Notes: generated from the sequence alone by a model not told the origin. A DNA stretch of 64,000 nucleotides from Pseudopithomyces maydicus (GCA_026873275.1 JANTUC010000017.1:1178001-1242000), one strand, 5' to 3'; positions 11,136-23,800 are shown, counted from the first letter of the stretch. Numbers and translations: made by a program.

Positions 11136-12888
11136 CTACCAGAGCTTTTCAATCGTCCTCGCCACAACGTTCATCTCAGCTAGACGCTTCTTCTCATTTT
11201 CCTCAAAGTCACCATTCTCCCAGATCGCACACTCAGCATCAATCTCTGCCTTCCCATGGTAGATATCCACTGACGCCGGGTCCACAAACTTCGTTCGCTT
11301 GACTACCTTCCAGAGCACAAACATGAAAGAAGCCCACGCTATCCCAAAATAAGTCGTGATAAACGACTGGATTGAGAACGGCGAGAATGAATCGAAGCCC
11401 AAGAACAGGATAATAAAGCATCCGAAGATCAGACCAAACCATGCCGTATAGGGAGCAAAGTTGCAGTAATACGGTAGCGTCGTCTTGCGATCAATACCCT
11501 GGGCCTTGAGCGCGCGGTACCACCCTAGATATACCCAGAAGAAGCACACGAAGTTGACGATGAGACCGGACGTTGAAAGGTCGACAAACCATGAGAACAC
11601 AGTGATCGCGGCGTTATCAGCAACCAGAAAGGTAATACAGCCGATCAGTGTTACGGAGAGGACACAGTAGTAGGGTATGCCGCTCTTCGAGCACGTGAGG
11701 AAGATCTTGGGGGCCTGGCCTTCCTGGGCGAGAGAATAAAGCGTGCGGCTGGTTTGGTACATGAATGCGTTACCGCACGACACAGCGGATACGAGGATCA
11801 AGATGTTGATCAAGCCGGGAAGACCACCCGTGACGCCTGCGTTGCGGATTCCGATGACCCAGGGTGAAGCAGCAGCACCGGGCTCGCCGCCTTTGATCGC
11901 GGCCATCAGACCGGAATCGCGCGAGGAACAGATGATTCCGACAGCCAGACTGCCAATGACATAGAAACCGACCAAACGGTAGAAAATGAGCTTTGCAAGT
12001 CTCGGGAGCGTGCGTCGAGGGTTCTGGATTTCTCCTGCCGAAAGACTGATGTAATCTGGTCCTGCCATGGTGAAAACTGCGAAGCGAATAGCGACGGCGA
12101 TGGAGAGTAGGCGACCGGTTGCACCCTCTGCGTAGTAAGAATGCATCGCGTTGCCGTCTTTCCAAGCGCGGAAACCGTATGCGTCGTGTTTGGGATTGCC
12201 TCCCACCATCGAAATGAACGTGAATGAGACAAGTCCGAATAGCAGCAGGACCTTCGTAATCGACATGACGAACTCGGATTCTCCGTACCATCTGTTCACC
12301 ATTAGTACTACGTTGGAGCTGAACGTCATCGCGTACTTACTTCACAGCGACAAGGTTAAAGAAGGTACACAGGACGAGCACCATGGCGACCCATACTGCA
12401 GGGTTCACGTCCACATCCCAGTATTGCACCACCGTAGCGACAGCACTGGTCTCCGTACACACGTACATCGCACCGGCGTAAAAATACGTCCATCCCAATG
12501 CAAAACCCAGCGCAGGATCCACATAGCGAGTTGCCAATCCAAAAATACTGCCTCTGATAGGCAGCCACGTTACCATCTCCGCAGTGCACAAGTTGCAAGG
12601 CCAGATGAAGCCGATGCCGTAGATCAGGTAGCCGAGTAGCAGAGCAAGAGGTCCAGCATTCACCAGCACCTTGCCGATTCCAACGAAAAGGCCAACACCG
12701 ATACCGCCCGCAATGGTAGCGAGTTGAACATGGCGAGGTAGCAGACCGCGATGTGTATGCAGTGATCCGGGGTTGAGCGCCTCTTGAACTTTGGCCGGGG
12801 AGACGTCGCCGATTTCGGCGTCGGCGCTGCTTATCGTGTGCGAGATGTCGACTTTGGATGTCTCATCCTGGTGCCCCATGGCGAACAA
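11136..12888 (-). CDS. Amino-acid/GABA-type permease (APC superfamily, YAT family)
   Basis: This plasma-membrane proton symporter imports amino acids; the substrate cannot be told from the sequence. Exons are 12888-12341 and 12291-11136 with a 49-bp intron (donor GTAAGT). The protein is 567 aa, normal for the family. The N-terminal cytosolic tail is followed by the first membrane helix (LATIAGGIGVGLFVGIGKVL). The family signature GPDYISLSAGEIQNPRRTLP lies near residue 280, and about twelve hydrophobic helices can be picked out. The C-terminal cytosolic tail is charged (NGDFEENEKKRLAEMN). A second Met three codons in (MGHQDET) is a possible alternative start. There are no frame breaks. Confidence 0.95.
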
Positions 12889-12977
12889 GACACGATTACG
12901 AAAACCGTGTTAAAAAGAGAAAACGAAGAGATCTGGTTCCCTGATTGCCTGCCCTTGTCTCCCGCGGGATAGGAAGA

Positions 12978-12984
12978 CTTTATA
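12978..12984 (-). promoter_or_regulatory. TATA box of the permease gene
   Basis: On the minus strand TATAAAG lies about 90 bp before the permease ATG, inside the context CATATAAAGTC. It is the only strong TATA match just upstream of the start. Confidence 0.5.
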
Positions 12985-14167
12985 TGCACAGCAGCTGTAG
13001 CCATGGTGGTTATCAATTGGCCTGTTGCAGCCATGTTATCTCATCTATCTGAACGCCACATGCAATGGGGCCTTAGCTCTCCATGGGCTAGATAAGAAGC
13101 TTGGGTACTTACCCCAGGTCCCAGCTGATATTCTGGGGTATTTCGCCCACTACCACGTTTCCATGTGTCCGAATTTGCGGCACCGGGAAGGATCCGCTCG
13201 AAGCTAGCAGCTGTCTAAGCTCATCATGAGACCCATCCTGGGGATTCAATTACGTTGTGTAATGGTAAAGTGTGGGAGCGACACTTCTCAAAATTTGCAC
13301 ATCTCCTACTCTGAATGTGGTATCGACATGCATACGCTAACGTGGATTAGAATCTGGACCGAGAAAAGGTACTAGCACTGCGATAGCCCGCCTGCCTACC
13401 GTATGTACGTATTAACCGCGTCACGACATCTCACCACTACCGGCACTCTTTCCACGTAGATACAGCAATTCGTCTCCTATCGCTCATACGATGACCATAC
13501 CGAAACTCCCCTTCAGCCCTCTACCAAACACCTTTCGATATGAGATAGCCACAATGCGCCGAATAGCGCCGTGACCAATCACCGTCCTCGACGTGACTCG
13601 CATTTCCACCATGTTACCACACGGCCCGATTCAAACTCGCGAGTCCGCTAGATTACGCGCATAGACAGCGTATCTGGCGTCTACCCGCTCTCTACTACCT
13701 AATACGTACAGCGACAAGAGTGCGCTTCCGTTACCGTGGCGCGGGGACGGCAGAGGCCGTCTGCATGGAATTCTGGGCCATTGGTGTGGGACAGGGCAGC
13801 CGCTTGTGCCTGGGTATGGATTGCAGTCTGGACTCTGAAATTTCCTATTTTGGTAATTTTTGGTGGCGTCGAATACGTTGTCGCGCAGCCTTCACAATCA
13901 CAGTCCCACAATCACAATCTGAATGTGGTAAGCGCCGATTGTGTGCTCACGTGCAGTGTGTTGATATAACATCATTTCATTTTCTCGGTAGCTTAGAGAT
14001 TCGAATAGAGTGAAAACGTCAAATTTATCGATATGCACTCAGTGGCAGTGATAGTTATTACACAGAATAACTATGGAACGCAATGAGTATAACAACATAG
14101 GAGACAAAGCCTGGATGAATAAGATAGTAGCTGTGTTCACACAACACTTGAAAATTTGATTTTCAAA
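12985..14167. other. Intergenic, no gene seen
   Basis: This holds the permease 5' region and the downstream region of the fucosidase gene. Frames open around 13700-14010 overlap on both strands and show no domain or splice logic. Confidence 0.5.
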
Positions 14168-16618
14168 CTACCTCGTGATCTTATACACTGTCCCCGCCGT
14201 CGAGCTAATCGGCCCCGTATACTGCGCCCCGTTCACCGAGAACGTCGACCCACCCTGCACCCTGATCGCCAGCGGCCCCCACTCCTCGACGTAATCGTCG
14301 CACTCACAAGCGCCTTGTTCGCCCACACCATATCCACGACGAAGTTCCCTCTCGCGACAAGCCCGGTGACCGATCCAGCGGGCACCGCCCCTGGCAGCGC
14401 AGGCAACAAGTGCACCACCTCGTGGCTCTGCAACAACATCTCCGCGATGCCCGCCGCAAGCCCAAAGTTCCCATCGATCTGGAACGCAGTGCCTGGTCCG
14501 TTATCCGAGTTCCACAGGTTATCCGTCAAGAACTTTTGGATGAGGGCCTGCGCATTGGTCCACGCGGTGTCGCCCTGGAACAACCTCGCATACAGATTCA
14601 CGACCCACGCGCGGGACCACCCCGTGCTGCCGGAGCCGCTGCTCATGCGGCGGTCGACGAGAACTTTGCCTGCGTTGGCGAACGTCTGCGAGACCAGGGG
14701 CGTCATCTGCGAGCCTGGGTAGAGACCCCAGAGGGGGCTCATGTGGCGGTGGCCCGGCTCCGTCTCGCCGTATTCGGAGCGCCATTCGAGAATTTGGCCT
14801 TTGGAGCCAATCTTGGGGGTGCGATCTTGGGGAGGTAGTCTCTTGCTTTGGAGCATTCCGAGGCGGACAGGCTGAGGACGGAGCATGTCTCGTTGACGTT
14901 TTTGAAGAGCTGGTAGAGGAGTTGGTTGTCCATTGCGATGCTGATGTCTAGGCCTTCGCTCTTGCCGGCGGAATTCATGCCGTTTGGGACGACGAAGGCG
15001 TGTTCTGGGGAGAGTGAGGGCCCGGTTGTCCAGTAGCCTTGCCATTGGAAGAGGTAGCAGTAGAAAAACTGTGCGGTTTGCTGCAGGATCGGCCATGCTG
15101 TTTGCTGGAGGAATTGCTTGTCCTTGGTGAAGCGGTAGTATTCCATTACGTCGCTGGATAGCCAAGCAGCGCCCATGGGCCAGACCGTGTACGGCGTTCC
15201 TTTGTCCACGGGAGCTGCATCGCCCCATAGGTCGGTGTTGTGGTGCAAGACAAAACCGCTGTCGCATCCATACATCTTCTTCGCAACAGCTTGCCCGCGA
15301 GGAATGGCAGTGTTGATGAGGTCAAAAACAGGTTTTTGCGTCTCTGCTAGATTGGAAACACCAGCATGCCAGTAGTTCATCTCCAGGTTGATGTTAATGG
15401 TGTATTTGCTTTGCCATGGTGGGTTAAAGTTATCATTCCAGATACCTTGAAGATTAGCGGGTAGGGACTTCGAGCCAGTGTCTCGAGAAGATGCTGCAAG
15501 CAAGTGGCGTCCGTAGTTGAACATCAATGTCACGAACTCGGGGTCCGCATTAGGGTTGTTCTTGAAACTGCTCAATCGTGCTGGTGTCGCTTGTTGGCCG
15601 GCACTTCCTGAAGATCCAAGGTTCAACTTCACGCGACCCATAAGTCCACTGAAGTCTTTGATACCAGCGTCTCGTACAGTTTGGTATCCTGCTGTGACTG
15701 CAGCATCCAACTTCTTCTTCAGTTCACTCTGCGCTGCGTTTGAGTCGGAGTATCGATAAGAGGTTTCTGCATCGAAGTAGATGTCGACGGTGTCCGCGCC
15801 GCTTATTGACACCGATTTGCCATCAGAACTAGCTTTGCCTTGATCCAGAGATTAGATCATACGATAATAAAAAAAGTAGCTCCCTACGTACCACCTGAAT
15901 TTACGATTCTGGCTTCAGACCAGAATGCGATCGCACCTGAGGACTGGCCACTGTTACCGTTCAGTATTACTGAATGGCTTCCACTAGTACCCTGCCCGGT
16001 GCTCGCGGTCTGTGAAACAACGTTTTGGCTACGCGATAGAGAGACCTTGACATTGATCTTGCCAGACTGGCTCGCACCAAGGCGCAACGCCAGCACACCG
16101 TGCGGGTAGCTCGGCACAAACTCCCGACTATATGTCACACCACTCCACGTATAGTTGACCCCAGCCGTACCCTGATACGTATCAAGCCAGCGGTTATACG
16201 ACGATATACCCGAGCTGTGTCCAAAATCCAGTGCCATATTCACCAGCGGATTGTATGCCCGGGGAGAAGTGGGATTGCCCGCCATGTTGTTCAACGCAGA
16301 CTCTCCCGCCGCCGTGATGCTACCAGACTGCAGCTTCTGCCTGATATCCGCCAGGGCATTTTTCGAATTTCCGTTTGCGCGGTCGGTGAACGGCCCGCTC
16401 CACATGGAATTTTCGTTGAGCACGAGCTTTTCGACGGGCGTGCCGTAGACCGTGGCGCCGATTCGACCATTTCCGATGGGGAGTGAGCTGGCGAAGTTGG
16501 AGCCCGCGTCGGATGTGTACCATGCGAAGCGTGTACCATCCCAGGTGGCTCCTTGGACGCCAATTGCACTTGTCAGGAAAGCGGCGGCTGCCACGAGAAA
16601 CCCCTTCGATGACATCAT
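14168..16618 (-). CDS. GH95 alpha-L-fucosidase (1,2-alpha-fucosidase type), secreted; two apparent frameshifts
   Basis: GH95 enzymes hydrolyse alpha-1,2-linked L-fucose (or L-galactose) from plant xyloglucan or glycans by an inverting mechanism. A signal peptide (FLVAAAAFLTSAIGVQG-A) marks secretion. Conserved blocks are SLPIGNGRIGATVYGTP, NENSMWSGPF, then LQGIWNDNFNPPWQS with NINLEMNYW, and AFQIDGNFGLAAGIAEM. Exons are 16618-15892 and 15838-14168, with a 53-bp intron (donor GTACGT). The frame breaks twice, at the G run 14815-14819 (before PKIGSKGQILEW) and at the C run 14276-14280 (before the last beta strands ending YKITR). In each run one added base restores the family sequence, giving 799 aa. 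Because the rest of the protein is so well kept, I favour consensus error over decay. Confidence 0.95.
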
Positions 16619-19290
16619 GGCTTTGACATGCGATGAAAGAGAAGTCTTGAATTCTTCTTAGGCCGTTGCTGGCTTAAGCTTTTAAATCTTCGGTCTTGGA
16701 ACTAGCTCAGATGGATCTTGGGAAATCATGCAATTCGAGATCGTTTAATTAAGAAATAAACTATGGTTAAATCAGCAATGCGATGTGCTAACCAAAACAC
16801 AAGCGGAACTATTCTCTAGTCGTGGAAAACGAAGTCGAGCTGTGGCAGCCGGTAGAATGGCAGAAGTGCTGCTAATCTGATTCCCCACAGATGTGATGAG
16901 GAGACATCGGAATTATTCCGGGAAGCTGCACCGAAAAGGAAGTGAGCAGCACGAGGAATCATCGCAGCAGATTTTATCAGAACAGTCGCAATTCGCCGCA
17001 GTACGGTTTACTTGAGCATCTCTTCAATTCTAGTAATATCGCCTTTTGTCAATCTTCTTTCTTAATTGCGTCTCTATAGGATAAAAGTTTGTTACGTAGG
17101 CCGGGAAATATCCGATGTATATTGCTTGCATCTTATAAGACTATAGTATGAGATCCCCGCACGCTCAACCCTGTAAGGTTTAACCGCGGGGTACTGTCAA
17201 CAGTGTGAGATTATCACCGCCTGTGGGAGAATTTGAGCAACATCCGAGAAAAATAAACGAACACTACACGAATTTTACCTTCGTTGTATGCAAAATACTG
17301 AATCGCATTCCGAATCCAAGCGCCTTGTGGTAATCACTCAATGGGTTGAGTTCGCGATCTCCTCGAAGCCTCTACGTAACGTACCAGAGGAACCCAAAGT
17401 ATTCAAATAGAAAACGGCCTTAGACATCGTCAATTCAATCCATTACTCTAAGATCTACTCAATAATAACTGTAGCCCCACGGCTCACAGTACTTACCCAG
17501 TGGCGCCATATCACCACCAACGTGACCCTACACTACACTGTATCCCAAATTTCACAATGTGTACAATGATTACCCTTCACCAAAGTTATTGAACTTATAA
17601 CAGTTCGTAAGATATTCCTATATATATCCGTTAATATATATCCAATGCAAATACCTACCCTATGTCACGTACTTCAAGACACCCACCTTTTCCAAAGAAT
17701 GTACCAACACACATATAAGCACGCTATTCTACCTACCCTCTATGATAGCAGCTCCTTTGCACCCCAGCTATATCTCCTACAATCAATAAATTTCGTCTTC
17801 TCCGCATGATACCCATAGTTTACTAAGTAGAGTTCTAGCGCGAAGTAGAAGCGGAATAAAAAGTCATGCCCACGCATCCTCAGCCGCATTCACTTCTTGC
17901 TCATCATCTCCGTTCCATTAAAAGTTCGTCCTTCGACCTGCATCCAAAAATTTATATGAAGCAATAGAGGAAACAAAGATTCATTCATGTATCTACCTTT
18001 TTCACGTCAAATGTATTTACTAAGGAGTACGAAATAATTTATATTAAAGTTGAAAAGGTATTAATTTAATAAGACAGTATAAAGAATAATTAAAAAAAGA
18101 TTATCTCCTTACTAGACAGCATAAAAAGAAGTGGCGTATTAAAAGGTGTGGGTAAAAATAGTGAACATGGAGTATCTGATAGGATAATCCCAAAGACAGC
18201 TAAAAGAAATTAATTATAACTGATTTAACGGATAGGGCTGGAAAAGAATAAAGATATTCTATGCTTAGATCCAAGATGCTCTTTTAGGGGCTCTTTTTGC
18301 AACCCAGAAATATGTAACTAATTGAGTGAAGTTCTTAAGATGATAGTACTAACACCTGTTATATATACATATCATCCATTTTCATCCAGTCAGCCTATAC
18401 TCAGCTACTACATTTTCGAACAAACAAAATATATATACATATACATGCATTACGATAACTTGATTACATACTAATCACGTTATCTCGTTTTGGTCTAACC
18501 TATCTCTCTCTTTTTTCCTATCTATCTAGTAGGTCTTCCTTGTTTAACTGGCCGGTTACTGTTGTCCTAATGATTTGACAAGTTTCTCACAATAATAATT
18601 AACAGACTGGGTATCCTCCTCTAGATTTAATTAGTTTCCTTACTACAAGTCGACCTACCTAGTATCCCTTAAATACATCAAGCCAACAGTCAAATAAACG
18701 AAAAATTCTGGATTTAACAAAAAGGGAAGTAATCCTATACTAAGCTAATTTCTTCATCTACTTTTATTTAGTCAGCCACTCTGCTGCAATCTTTCCAAAA
18801 AAAATTAAGTTATACTAAGCTAATACATACATACTCCTCTTAATAACACTAATACAGTTTTTCAGTCAACTCTCAGGCAAATTTGGGAGAAATTTAAAAT
18901 AAATAAATGAAATATATCATCAGGCGGACAAGTTACTGATATTAAAGTCGACTAGCTTCCAATCCTCCTAGCTAATTAGAATCTTATATAGACCATATAT
19001 ATCCAGGTTCTACGATTGCTTGCTTAGCTAGGAGCTTTATAGCCGTTATAGATTTAATGTATCTAGATTGTTAATATACCTCTTCCCAATCCTTCTCTTC
19101 TACCTATCCTCTTATAAAATAATATCTCTATCCGAACACAATTTCGTGTCGTGGTGGTGGTGAAAAGGAAAAGTGGTGCGTATATATATATCGTTTTGCT
19201 TTTTAAAGAAGTAGCAGTCGAGTAGCTGGGTAGATAAAATGGTTGAAAAAGAACTGCAGTCCCCTCTTGTGACAATTGAAAAGATTGGGC
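16619..19290. other. Gene-free region, AT-rich from about 17.0 kb
   Basis: The left 400 bp is the promoter side of the fucosidase gene, with ATTTAAAAG on the minus strand near 16684. From about 17030, and strongly after 17980, the DNA is AT-rich with long A/T words, many TA dinucleotides and no usable reading frame. This resembles the AT islands left by repeat-induced point mutation of old transposons. I could not identify the parent element here. Confidence 0.6.
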
Positions 19291-19396
19291 GTACATAGAT
19301 AGAATAGCATCCATTTCATCTAGTTGCCTTTGGCTGGAGTCAGTATAACCTGCGTAGGTCCTTACAATATTGATCAAAAGACTGAATATTGCATAG
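19291..19396 (+). repeat. Dispersed repeat copy 1, transition-mutated
   Basis: The core (about 19308-19386) matches the short repeat seen around the LINE at 41-54 kb: GCCTTTGGCTGGAGTC, then a degraded ACCTGTACAGGT centre, then CTTAC...AAAAGACTGA. Differences are mostly C-to-T and G-to-A (for example GTCAGTATAACC for GTCGGCATGACC). The copy runs from a GT to a GCATAG, as an intron would. Confidence 0.6.
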
Positions 19397-20811
19397 CATG
19401 CCACCCGAGTGAAAAGTCTAAGATTAGGGTGATTATATGTATATGTGTATATGTACATGTGTACCTTTTCAAAAACCTATTATACATAATCGTTTCTTCA
19501 ATTGTCATATGAGGGGACGATAGCTTTTTTAAACTATTTTTATCTAGTCTATTTATACCCAGCTGCCACTTTTTCAAAAACGCAAGATAACAACATAATA
19601 TATATATCTATATACATCCTCATACGATACAGTAATATGATGCAGTATTTAGTTATAACTTTTGCACTCTATTTAATAGCGCGAGTGTATTATCATGTCT
19701 TTAAATCCTTCACGTATCAAGACTATAATTTTTGATGATTATTTACACTTTGTCTCTCCTAATTTCTCCCTGCTACTAGATTAATAAAACTGAAGTCATC
19801 CAGCACCATGAATCAGGGTAAAAAGCACAGTCAACCATTCCACTGTGATCGTGAAGACCCAGATAGCCCATGCCGGGCACCAGCCAATGACCGTTCAAAC
19901 GTGTCAAATCCATCAAAACTACGCACCAAAACAATACAAACCAACCACAAGAGTGTTGATCTAACCGGCTGAGCACGATAGGACAAGTAGGTATGCATAG
20001 TACTCACGCAAACGTGCACCTATCGCGCAGACCCCACCCCACCACCCCCCATCCATCGAAGCATCGCCCCCATACCCACCAAGCAAGCGTACGTATCTTC
20101 CACAAACTCCATCCATAATTCATCGCGTAGGACACATCTACTTTGCTCCTACACATCCATCCATCCACCCAACCATCCACACGTCCTTCGTCGCGCCGCC
20201 TCACGCCACCCTCACCCACCCACCCAACCTACCATCTACCTAGTCCAAGCGCACGCACACAACGCGTACCTGCATATGCAATGCAATGCAATGCAACCAA
20301 CCAGGTACCTACCCATGCCGCACCCCCACACCCCACCAGCCACATCCCCCCTGCCCCCTCGGAATCGCCCGCATATGCAGCCAAGCCGCGCTCCGCTCAC
20401 GTACGTATTACGGTGGTATTGCAAGTTTGCCCACCTCCACGCTAGGGCTGCAGGGGTCCCTGCCCTGTTCTGCCCTGCAGGTTGGCTTCCCGCTCGGTGG
20501 GTGCTGCAGGGGTGCGTTCCCGCGCTGATGTGCAGGGTGCGTGGGGGACGTGATTGGGAGCGGGCGGGTGGCGCAGGGAGGGTCACGTGGGTTTGGGGGT
20601 TCCAATTAAGGTTATATGAATCGAGGTTGGGGAGTTGGATAGGTGATGGATTGATGCTTTGTGTGCGGGTATATGTGTGTATGTGTGTGTGTGGTACTGC
20701 TCGCGCGATGGGTTCCGTTCAGAAGGTATTGTGCTCATCGTCGCTCACTCCCAACTCTCCTCTCCTCTGCTCTCTTCCCCTCCCCTCCCTCCGTCCTCCC
20801 ATCTCCCTCCC
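19397..20811. other. Gene-free, AT-rich then C-rich
   Basis: AT-rich sequence continues to about 19760. It then changes abruptly to a C-rich, CCACC/ATCC-repeat stretch (about 20030-20400) and a mixed stretch up to the LPEIR gene. Overlapping frames on both strands (20143-21000) are compositional. A GTGTGT/TGTATG-rich run sits at about 20665-20695. Confidence 0.5.
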
Positions 20812-21324
20812 CTACCCCCTCCCCATCCCAACCTCCACCCTGTCAACCCTCACCCCCCACCCCACCGCCCCCTCCACCCCACTCAACCTCCTCCTCCACC
20901 TCAAAAACCCCTGCACCCCCTCAAACCGCAACGTATTCATCCTCAGCGCCACAAACCGCGTCTCAAGCGCCACCTGATGGCACGTCGCGGGCAGCCCCTC
21001 CGCGATGTCCCTCGTGTCGAACCGGGACGCGCTCGTGCTGTACCGGAGGACGCCGTCCGGGGCGGTGAGCGCGTGCGCCCAGATCAGGGCGCGGATCTCG
21101 GGTAGGAGGAGGAGCAGGCGGGATTCGGAACCTGGCGCGGGAGATTCGGGGGTGGGGGGTGTGGTGAGGGGACCTAGGATCTTGGGGTGGGATTTGCGGG
21201 GGCGGCGTGGTAGCTTGGAGACGCGCGGGGGCGTGGGTGGACTGGTGGTGGTGTGGCGATGGGCACTTTTGGTGGATTTTTGGGGTGCCTTGGAGGGACT
21301 TGGGGGTTTGGTGGTGGGTGCCAT
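20812..21324 (-). CDS. Small LPEIR-motif (2EXR/F-box-like) hypothetical protein
   Basis: This single-exon frame encodes 170 aa. The first 65 residues are Pro/Ser/Thr/Lys-rich and probably disordered. They are followed by SRLLLLLPEIRALIWAHAL, the leucine-proline-glutamate-isoleucine-arginine motif typical of the large fungal 2EXR/F-box-like families. Further on ATCHQVALETR and MNTLRFEGVQGFLRW match the usual continuation, where members recall a list of residues around an LLATCRQ-type helix. Those families are expanded in plant-associated ascomycetes and mostly have no assigned function. The C-terminus is short for the family, so the gene could be truncated or lack a downstream exon. Confidence 0.55.
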   Translation of the reverse strand: MAPTTKPPSPSKAPQKSTKSAHRHTTTSPPTPPRVSKLPRRPRKSHPKILGPLTTPPTPESPAPGSESRLLLLLPEIRALIWAHALTAPDGVLRYSTSASRFDTRDIAEGLPATCHQVALETRFVALRMNTLRFEGVQGFLRWRRRLSGVEGAVGWGVRVDRVEVGMGRG

Positions 21325-21735
21325 GTTGGTTTGGTGGTGAGGTAGGCTGGTGGGACGCCGGTTTGTGTGCGGTGTGCGGTTTTAGTGTCGTTGTCGGAGC
21401 TTGCAGTGTGGGAGGTTTGTAGAGAGAAGGACGTCTGGCGGCCAGAAGTTATTGCTGGGTGTCTGCGTATTGTACGAAGACGGGACAGTAGCAGTGGGTG
21501 GCTGTGAAGTGAGAGATGAGAGGTGAGAGGTGAGAGGTGAACAATGGCAGATAAAAATCTCGAGGGAGCCGCTCTGGCTCCCTCTCTCTCACTTGGTGAG
21601 CCACTTGTGCTGTCTATTGAGCGTTAGCATAGTCCCATGCCCACGGTAAGAAGTTCGCTAAATATACCTGGGACCACGACATCGCATCCGCCCAATACTA
21701 TTACATGCAATGATTCAATTGACAGATGCCATTCA
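21325..21735. other. Intergenic with short tandem repeat
   Basis: This spacer includes GAGAGGT units (about 21511-21540) and the presumed 5' region of the minus-strand LPEIR gene. It also holds the 3' flank of NAA38. No coding signal is seen. Confidence 0.5.
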
Positions 21736-22182
21736 TCAGACATTCACAGAGCTCGGCTGCCCGCCCATGGTACTCTCCTCAAATTCAATCTTCTTCACGT
21801 GGGCGCCTGGGATGACGACCAAGCCTACATAGCGACTATTCCAATTGACAGGCGCAGACGGGTTACCCGACTCCTGGATAGCCTTGCGAATGATCTCCGC
21901 AGACGGGGCCCGGTACTCGTAGGTAAGGGCTAGGATGATGTTGCGGTCCTAGTTGGGGTTAGCGCGGGTTCGCGGTGAAGGTCCCAACCATCCAGGCAGG
22001 TGCCACCCTTGATGGCTTGAGAGATTACGGCGGAATCACATAGGATATGAGCGTGAAGAAGAGATGCATACCTTGTCGGTGCACTTCATCTGGCCGCCGA
22101 ACACGCGGCCATCGGAGGTGTGGATGCGCAGCGGCTGGCCGATGAACTGGGTGAGGTACTGGGTGGCTTCTTGTTGATCCAT
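21736..22182 (-). CDS. NAA38: LSm-like NatC N-acetyltransferase auxiliary subunit
   Basis: Naa38 (Mak31/LSMD1) is the small Sm-fold subunit of the NatC complex, which acetylates protein N-termini co-translationally at the ribosome. Exon 1 (22182-22072) encodes MDQQEATQYLTQFIGQPLR and the Sm1 motif (SDGRVFGGQMKCTDK). A 123-bp intron (22071-21949; branch GCTAAC, acceptor CTAG) leads to exon 2 (21948-21736), starting DRNIILALTYEY. Exon 2 includes RYVGLVVIPGAHVKKIEFEES, the Sm2-like strand. The protein is 107 aa, the usual size. An upstream in-frame Met at 22296 would add 38 residues, but homology begins at the chosen start. The next gene starts divergently about 235 bp away, so the two share a promoter region. 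Confidence 0.9.
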
Positions 22183-22416
22183 GGCTTCAGCGAATATTGC
22201 AAGCAAGAGCTTGATTCGAGTTCGGATCTGACGAGACGGCGGCGGGGGATGTGCAGTGGAGCAGTGTCTGGTGTGCACATGGGCGGGGAGGGCCATGTCG
22301 GTGAATTGATGTTCCAGGCTTGGCGCGTCTTACCGCGTCGGGCCAAAAGTTTTGGGCGCCTCCAGTCCAGCATCAGTCGGGCGGACAGAAACCAGGAAGA
22401 CACAACATCAACGACC

Positions 22417-23800
22417 ATGTATTCACTGCGGCGGAGTTGCCGCGCGGCGCTGTTCGACAGCAATCACGTGCTCGTCCTTGCCAATGGCTCGCGACGGGCC
22501 TTCTCACGGAGCGCCGTGCAGTTTCGAGGTGCGCATGGCCGCTGCAGCTCCCTCCTCGCTATCATGTGCACTGGCTAAACGTCCCAGGCGCACTCCCCGT
22601 ATACCTCGATGCCTCCTCGCCCGAGCTCTCCCAGCTGCTCTCCACCCTCAACTCCAGAGTCCTCCTGCCCCACCACCTCACCCCGGAGCAGAAGAAGCTC
22701 GTCTACAAGCCCGCGAACCGCACCAAGCTCGAGCAGGAACCCGTCGAGATCACCCTCGGCGACGTCACCCTCCCCCTCGAACACATCGACCGCAACAAGG
22801 ATGTCCCGGGGTACAAGGTCCAGCTGCGCGACATCGTCCGCGCGAGCAAGACACCCGAGGACTGGGAGAACGTGGTCCGCGCCCTGGAAGGCTACTCCAA
22901 CGCCGGCATCCACCTCAACAGCCGCATGCAGACCATGGTCGTGCGCCATCTCGACCAGGCCGGCATGCAGCACCTGATTCTCAAGGTCCTCCAGCGCGCT
23001 GACGCCACGGGCGTGCGTCTCCGCCACCTCGACCTCATCCTCATGGTCATGCGCAGCGTGCGAGACCGCGCCTGGCAGAACGACTGGGACAAGGACGAGC
23101 TGAAGAAGGCCCTGCGCATGGCCGAGCAGGTCGTCGAGCTCATGGACAACGCAGAGCACCTGGGTAAACCAGCCGCCGACCAGCCCGACTACAGGACCCA
23201 TCCCGCCGTCGTGGCTGTCCCCCTCGAGATGGCCGCTGAGCTCGCCTACCGCTACGACGCCGCCGAGGACGCCGTCAAGAAGTACGCACCGCGTTTCATG
23301 AACGCCTTGAAGCAGCACGACTTTATGGCTGTAAGTCTATTTCTTCTCTCCTCCTCACAACCATATCCACATTCAGATTCAGATTCACATCCACATCCAC
23401 AACCATCTTCACTTCCACATTCATCTTCACTATCACTATCACATCCACATCCACATCCCTACACTCGCCAAACCACCTTACTAACTCCTCCCAGTCCGAC
23501 ATCCAAACCGTCTCCACCCTCGCCTCCCAAACCCCCGCCTCCTTCCGCACCCCCTACCACCAAGTCGAAGCCCTCGCCTCCCTCTTCAACCACACCCAAG
23601 CCCTCATCCCCGTCTGGAACGCCCTCTCCGCCTCGCGCACCGTCCTCGACGCAGAGATGCCCATGGCCGCCGACGCAGAGCGCGTCCAGCGCCAGCTGCG
23701 CGACGTGCTGGGCAAGGCCGAGGACGCGCTCGGGAGGCTGAGAGTCAGAGACGGCAAGGAGTTGGCGAGGGATGGGCCGGGGGTTATAGTGGGTATGTGA
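22417..23800 (+). CDS. Conserved fungal protein with mitochondrial presequence, function unknown
   Basis: I do not recognise a named family, but the architecture is convincing. Exon 1 (22417-22528) encodes an Arg/Ser-rich amphipathic start (MYSLRRSCRAALFD...SRRAFSRSAVQFR), typical of matrix targeting. A 59-bp intron (donor GTGCGC, branch GGCTAAAC) leads to exon 2 (22588-23330), and a 164-bp intron (23331-23494; donor GTAAGT, branch CTAAC) to exon 3 (23495-23800). The protein is 386 aa. The body is helical and repeat-like (GALPVYLDASSPELSQLL, HLTPEQKKLVYK, KTPEDWENVVRALEGYSNAG, LRHLDLILMVMRSV), suggesting a PPR/TPR-like mitochondrial RNA or ribosome-associated factor; that is inference. The second intron is filled with imperfect CACATC/CAGATT hexamers. 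Confidence 0.85.

Noticed and set aside
14410..14838. Plus-strand frames of 142 and 188 codons over the fucosidase gene
   Set aside because: They are shadows of the GH95 coding sequence.
20143..20977. Several long overlapping frames on both strands
   Set aside because: C-rich simple sequence keeps all frames open; there is no domain, splice logic or consistent strand.
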